Shown here piece after piece: positions 6,043-9,980 of a stretch of DNA of 9,980 nt. A model generated the notes under the pieces. It searched no databases. It was not told the DNA's origin and worked only from the letters and a program-made list of their open reading frames with translations. The position numbers were made by a program, and so were the translations under genes. Within the stretch, counting starts at the first letter, position 1; each line of letters begins with the position of its first letter. The stretch is taken from positions 1 to 9,980 of the forward strand of contig JAABSS010000453.1 of NCBI GenBank assembly GCA_011390235.1, in the 5' to 3' direction. The stretch comes from Desulfotignum sp. (lineage in GTDB: Bacteria; Desulfobacterota; Desulfobacteria; Desulfobacterales; Desulfobacteraceae).

Positions 6043-9000
6043 CTGTTTTTATCCGAAGATATTGGATGCCCCGGGCCCAGAAAAAAGCGGTGGGCCCGGG
6101 CATAACTTTGGGCTGAAGCGGTTTTTATATTTTCAATCAAGGCATACAGGGTGGGCACCACCACCAGGGTCAGGATGGTGGCGATCAACAGGCCGAAAAT
6201 CACCACAATGGCCATGGACCGCCACCACTGGCTGGATTCGGAAGTCATGGACACTGCCATGACATGAAAATCATAGGAAATGCCCGTTACCATGGGCAAC
6301 AGCCCCAGAATGGTGGTGACGGCTGTAAGCAGCACCGGCCGCAGGCGGGTGGCACCTGCAGATATGACCGCCTCTTGCAGGGCTATGCCTTTGGCCCGGA
6401 GCCGGTTGGTATAGTCGATAAGCACGATGGCATTGTTCACCACCACCCCGGCCAGGGAAATAATACCCACCCCGGTCATGATCACCCCGAAAGGGGAGGA
6501 AATCACGGCCAGACCCCAGAAAGCCCCGCCCAGAGACAATACCACGGATGTCAGGATAATCACCGGCTGGACCACGGAGTTGAACAGGGTCACCAGAATC
6601 AGAAAAATCAGAAACAGAGCCACCACAAACGCTTTGGACAAAAATTTCTGGGCTTCCTGCTGTTCCTGGTCTTCTCCGGTGAATTTGTATGTGTAGCCCA
6701 ATGGCAGCTCCATGGTTTCAAGCAATTCCATCACCTGCATTCTGGCCACAGCGCCCGTGATTTTGGTTTCATCCACGCTGGCCTTGACCGTGACCACCCG
6801 CTGGTGGTTTTTCCGGACAATATCACCCAGCGCCCCCTTGTACTGGATAGATGCCAGGGTGGTCAGGGGCACGATTTCACCGGAAGGGCCGGGGATCATG
6901 AGTTTATGCAGAATATCCGCTCCCTGCCGGTCTGATTTGGCCAGCCTGACCACAATATCATACTCCTCATCCCCTTCATAATAGGTGGAAACATCCAGCC
7001 CGTTGTAAGCAATCTTCAGAGCCGTGCCGATGGCGGATGTGGTCAGGCCGAACAAAGCGGTTTTCTGGCGGTCGATCATCACCTGGACAGAAGGAAGCCC
7101 CCCCTGGTAGTCGTCCCGCACATCTGTGACATGGGGCACGCTTTCCACCACTTTTTTTATGTTCTTCGCAATCCGGCTCAGGATTGTAAAGTTTTCCCCG
7201 GAAATTTCAATATTGATGGGCGCACCCGTGGGAGGCCCTTCCTCTTGTTCATCCACGGTGATCCTGACCCCCGGAATATGGGCCACCCGTCTGCGGATTT
7301 CTTCCAGATCCGCCTTGGTGGAGGTTTTCCGGTCTTCAAAATCCAGGAACTGGACACCGATATGGTTGGGCAGATTGCTGTCAAACACGGCGCTGCCGCC
7401 GCTGTTTTGCACCACCCGGGTATAGATGTGCTCAATGTTGTTGATGTCTGATGGTGCCATGAATTTTTCTCCCCCGGCGGTCTCGTGTACCTGAAGGGCC
7501 ATGGCTTGCTGATATTCATCGGCACTGCCCCCGGCAACCGCTGCTTCCACCTGTTTGACCGTCTGATCTATGAATTCCAGATCCGCTCCTTCAGGCACAT
7601 CAATGTTCACATACACGGATCTGGGATCAATGGCGGGAAAAAACTCCACCGGTTTTTCAATACCGACTTTGAGCATCCAGATCTGGAACAAAAACACCAT
7701 TACAACGACAGCTGCAGCCAGCACTGCCAGTTTATGTTGCAATGCCTTGTTCAGAATCCGGGCATAGGTTTTTAAAAACACGCCCGAGATTACGACAGGC
7801 TGCTCTCCCCGGGACGAAATCTCTTCCAGACTCAGGGCTTTTTTTCCTTTTATCCGGGATTCCCCCATGAAAAAAGCGCACATGGCAGGGTTAATGATCA
7901 GGGCCACAAACAAAGAAGAACTCAAGGTAACAATCAGAGTGACCGGCAGATAGTACATGAATTCCCCCATGATGCCGGGCCAGAAAATCATGGGGAAAAA
8001 AGCGGCCAGGGTGGTGAAAGTAGAGCCGATAACAGGCCAGGCCACCTCGCTGGTGGCTTTCATGGCAGCTTCTACCCTGGGAACCCCCTGCTGCATGTAC
8101 CGGAACACATTTTCAACAATCACAATGGCATTGTCCACCAGCATGCCCAAAGCCAGTGTCAGGGAAAACAGCACCACCATATTCAAGGTGATGCCCAGTG
8201 CATTGAGGACAGCAAAGGACAAAAACATGGAAAACGGGATAGCCAGCCCGACCAGCAGGGCGTTTCTGATGCCCAGTACCACAAAAAGCACCGCCACAAC
8301 CAGGATAAGGCCGGAGATGATATTGTTTTCCAGGTCTGCCACCATGGCTTTGATATCCTTGGCATTGTTCATGAGCTTGGTCACGGTGGTATTTCGGGGG
8401 AACCGTTTTTCCGCCGCTGCCACAACAGCATCGATCTGTTCCGAGATGCGGATGATGTTTTCCCCCACCCGTTTTTTCACCGATATATTGATGGCATCCA
8501 TACCATTGAGCCGGGATCTGGAGGTTTCTTCCTGGATGCCGTCCACCACCGTTGCCACATCCTTGAGATAGATGGGCTGGCCGTTGTGGGTGGCCACCAC
8601 CAGGGTCAGGATTTCTTCGGGTCTGTCAAATTCTCCGGGCACCTTGAGCTGGTACCGGCCATGCCCCAGGGTAATAGCCCCGCCTGAGATGTTCTGGTTT
8701 TCAGCTGCCACAGCCTGCTGCAGGCTGGTGATGGGAATTCTGTAGTAGGCCAGTTTGTCTGTATCCACTTCCACCCGGATTTCCCGGTTCTGGCCGCCGG
8801 TTATCTCCACCTCCAGCACACCGGGAACCGCTTCGATATCATCTTTTAAATCATCGGCTATTTTTTTGAGCAGTCTGGGCCCGCAGTCTCCTGCCAGAGA
8901 ATACACCACAATGGGCATATCGGAAAAATTGACCTCGTACACCATAGGATCATTTTCCAGATCCGTGGGCAGATCATTTTTGGCTTCATCCACCTTGTCC

Positions 9001-9326
9001 TTCACCTTTACCAGCACATCGTCAATATCGGTGCCCGGTAAAAACTCAATATTGATCTGGGAAAGGCCCTGGGAGCTGACAGAAGATATATTTTTGATCT
9101 TGTCCAGGCCTTTGAGTTTTTTTTCAATTTTGATGGTAACCGCAGTTTCAATGTCCGATGCTGACACACCTCTGTATTCGGTCCTCACAAACACATAGGG
9201 AATCGTGATATCCGGGGTGCTTTCCCTGGGCAGCACCATATAGGAGTAAAGCCCGATGCTGGCGATGATGACCACCAGCACCAGTACGGAAATCCGGTTT
9301 TTGACGGCAGCATCGGAAACAATCAT
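6039..9326 (-). CDS. RND-family efflux permease (AcrB-like, HAE1 type), inner membrane
   Basis: This is a 1095-residue proton-driven efflux permease that should assemble as a trimer with the adaptor encoded just upstream. Its topology is that of AcrB. TM1 is at about 11-31 (ISVLVLVVIIASIGLYSYMV), followed by a periplasmic porter domain to about 335. TM2-TM6 (about 336-480) include GMLVDNAIVIVENVF in TM4. A cytoplasmic loop and TM7 (KLAVLAAAVVVMVF) follow, then a second periplasmic domain. TM8-TM12 run from about 895 to 1065 and include VVNNAIVLIDYTNR in TM10. AcrB's proton relay is Asp407, Asp408 and Lys940; here the matching residues are Asp398, Asn399 and Asn964. The start ATG (9326) overlaps the adaptor stop in ATGA, a sign of translational coupling, with GGAG about 8 nt before it. 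The stop (TAG, 6039-6041) overlaps the convergent thiolase stop. The substrate is unknown; drugs, bile-salt-like compounds or lipids are possible. A heavy-metal (CzcA) pump is less likely. Confidence 0.93.
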   Translation of the reverse strand: MIVSDAAVKNRISVLVLVVIIASIGLYSYMVLPRESTPDITIPYVFVRTEYRGVSASDIETAVTIKIEKKLKGLDKIKNISSVSSQGLSQINIEFLPGTDIDDVLVKVKDKVDEAKNDLPTDLENDPMVYEVNFSDMPIVVYSLAGDCGPRLLKKIADDLKDDIEAVPGVLEVEITGGQNREIRVEVDTDKLAYYRIPITSLQQAVAAENQNISGGAITLGHGRYQLKVPGEFDRPEEILTLVVATHNGQPIYLKDVATVVDGIQEETSRSRLNGMDAINISVKKRVGENIIRISEQIDAVVAAAEKRFPRNTTVTKLMNNAKDIKAMVADLENNIISGLILVVAVLFVVLGIRNALLVGLAIPFSMFLSFAVLNALGITLNMVVLFSLTLALGMLVDNAIVIVENVFRYMQQGVPRVEAAMKATSEVAWPVIGSTFTTLAAFFPMIFWPGIMGEFMYYLPVTLIVTLSSSLFVALIINPAMCAFFMGESRIKGKKALSLEEISSRGEQPVVISGVFLKTYARILNKALQHKLAVLAAAVVVMVFLFQIWMLKVGIEKPVEFFPAIDPRSVYVNIDVPEGADLEFIDQTVKQVEAAVAGGSADEYQQAMALQVHETAGGEKFMAPSDINNIEHIYTRVVQNSGGSAVFDSNLPNHIGVQFLDFEDRKTSTKADLEEIRRRVAHIPGVRITVDEQEEGPPTGAPINIEISGENFTILSRIAKNIKKVVESVPHVTDVRDDYQGGLPSVQVMIDRQKTALFGLTTSAIGTALKIAYNGLDVSTYYEGDEEYDIVVRLAKSDRQGADILHKLMIPGPSGEIVPLTTLASIQYKGALGDIVRKNHQRVVTVKASVDETKITGAVARMQVMELLETMELPLGYTYKFTGEDQEQQEAQKFLSKAFVVALFLIFLILVTLFNSVVQPVIILTSVVLSLGGAFWGLAVISSPFGVIMTGVGIISLAGVVVNNAIVLIDYTNRLRAKGIALQEAVISAGATRLRPVLLTAVTTILGLLPMVTGISYDFHVMAVSMTSESSQWWRSMAIVVIFGLLIATILTLVVVPTLYALIENIKTASAQSYARAHRFFLGPGHPISSDKNS
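6066..6103. terminator. Strong GC-rich hairpin at the convergent gene ends, inside the RND 3' coding end
   Basis: ATGCCCCGGGCCCA (6066-6079) and TGGGCCCGGGCAT (6091-6103) form a 13-bp stem with one bulged C and an 11-nt loop. It begins 24 nt after the thiolase stop and lies within the last codons of the RND gene, encoding the region LGPGHP. It is well placed to stop transcripts of the plus-strand operon, or to protect their 3' end. No T-run follows directly; the nearest, TTTTTATATTTT, is about 20 nt further on. It is therefore not a textbook intrinsic terminator. Confidence 0.45.
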
Positions 9327-9980
9327 TGTTCCAGCTCCGCCATGGACTGAACCCGCTGGTCCACCTGCACCTGCTCATTGTCTTCAATGATGCGGTGTCC
9401 CACCACCACCACCTGCTCACCGGCAGACAGCCCGGAAACCACCTGAATTTTCCAGCCGTCCTGGAACCCGGTTTCAACCGGGGCAAACCTGACACGGCCC
9501 TGATCTTCCACAAACACCCCTGTCTGGTTGTTCCTGGTGACCAGGGCGTACATGGGTACCCCAAGGCCCCGGGCATCCCTGTTTTTAACTATATCCACCC
9601 GGACAAACATATCAGGGAGAATCTCAAGATTCGGGTTATCCAGGCGGATTTCCAGGTTGTACAGCCTGGCCAGGTTATCAGAGGTTTTTTGCAGATAATG
9701 GTACTGGCCGGTATAGGTTTTGTCCCCCAGGGCATCGATAGCCATGTCAAAGTGTTTTATTCTTCTCACAGAGGGCACATCAGATTCCGGTATGCCCACC
9801 TGCACTTTCAGCTGATGGATCTGGAGAAGTTTGGCCACAGGATCACCCACCCCCAGAAAACTGCCCACTTCAATATGGGACCGGTCCACTATGCCGTCCA
9901 TGGGGGATCTGATGGTGCAGCGGTCCAGGTTGAGTTTCGCATTTTCCATGGCAGCTCTGGTGGTCTTGACCTGGGCCTGG
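9323..9980 (-). CDS. RND efflux periplasmic adaptor (membrane fusion protein), C-terminal part
   Basis: The last 218 codons are present; the frame is open through the right edge, so the signal peptide and N-terminal half are missing. The ATG at 9949 is internal, since in-frame coding with a helical-hairpin composition (QAQVKTTRAAMENAKLNLD) continues upstream of it. CTIRSPMDGIVDRSHIEVG is the second half of the lipoyl/barrel-sandwich domain. A beta-barrel domain follows (VQVGIPESDVPSVRR to MFVRVDIV). The membrane-proximal domain follows (VPMYALVTRNNQTGVFVED, then GLSAGEQVVVVGHRII). The protein sits in the periplasm, anchored to the inner membrane, and links the RND permease to an outer-membrane channel. 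Transcription runs adaptor then permease, and the two genes overlap by 4 nt. The outer-membrane factor and any regulator are not in the window and may lie beyond the right edge. Confidence 0.92.
   Translation of the reverse strand, partial: QAQVKTTRAAMENAKLNLDRCTIRSPMDGIVDRSHIEVGSFLGVGDPVAKLLQIHQLKVQVGIPESDVPSVRRIKHFDMAIDALGDKTYTGQYHYLQKTSDNLARLYNLEIRLDNPNLEILPDMFVRVDIVKNRDARGLGVPMYALVTRNNQTGVFVEDQGRVRFAPVETGFQDGWKIQVVSGLSAGEQVVVVGHRIIEDNEQVQVDQRVQSMAELEQ

Noticed and set aside
6264..6935. A 223-residue plus-strand reading frame opposite the RND gene
   Set aside because: The product is Gly/His/Gln-rich low-complexity sequence opposite conserved transmembrane segments; no ribosome binding site.
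9323..9949. A complete 208-residue adaptor starting at ATG 9949
   Set aside because: The frame is open to the window edge with adaptor-like helical sequence before the ATG, and a 208-residue adaptor would lack half of the lipoyl domain and the signal peptide.
1..9980. CRISPR arrays, transposons, tRNA or rRNA genes, prophage or toxin-antitoxin genes
   Set aside because: No regularly spaced repeats, transposase motifs, terminal inverted repeats or RNA-gene sequences were seen on reading both strands by eye.

Overview
The window looks like a chromosomal segment of a Gram-negative, anaerobic-type bacterium, most likely a sulfate-reducing member of the Desulfobacterota (Desulfobacteraceae-like). 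This is inferred from three things: moderately GC-rich coding DNA with AT-rich gaps, a clostridial-type Hbd beside a long C-terminally extended acyl-CoA dehydrogenase, and an archaeal-type split glutamate synthase glutaminase gene. The taxonomic call is an inference, since no marker gene is present.

Layout, left to right. (1) Positions 1-185, minus strand: the 5' end of a class II glutamine amidotransferase, the glutaminase subunit or domain of glutamate synthase, cut by the window edge. A sigma-54-like -24/-12 site may lie just upstream of it. (2) Positions 186-523: an AT-rich gap with no gene. (3) Positions 524-1785, minus strand: three small genes, namely a YkgJ-family cysteine-cluster protein, a 112-residue protein and an 88-residue protein. 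The last two I do not recognise. A hairpin/T-run probably separates the 88-residue gene from the other two, and a second sigma-54-like site overlaps an inverted repeat in front of the 112-residue gene. (4) Positions 1786-2020: a divergent promoter region. (5) Positions 2021-6042, plus strand: a fatty-acid beta-oxidation operon of 3-hydroxybutyryl-CoA dehydrogenase (hbd), acyl-CoA dehydrogenase and thiolase. (6) Positions 6039-9980, minus strand: an RND efflux permease and its periplasmic adaptor, the adaptor cut by the right edge. The permease start overlaps the adaptor stop (ATGA).

How the genes work together. The plus-strand operon covers the first oxidation (acyl-CoA dehydrogenase), the second oxidation (Hbd) and the thiolytic cleavage of a short-chain acyl-CoA. 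Enoyl-CoA hydratase and electron-transfer flavoprotein are absent here and must be encoded elsewhere. The minus-strand adaptor and permease form the inner-membrane and periplasmic part of a tripartite pump. No outer-membrane channel is in view, but one could lie beyond the right edge. The operon and the pump genes converge, their stop codons overlap by four bases, and a strong GC-rich hairpin sits inside the permease 3' end.

I found no CRISPR array, transposon, tRNA, rRNA or clear defence or biosynthetic system. The points most worth a second look are the altered proton-relay residues of the RND permease, an insertion and changed cysteine motif in the thiolase, the unrecognised small proteins, and the two sigma-54-like sites. 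None of these amounts to a demonstrated new system.
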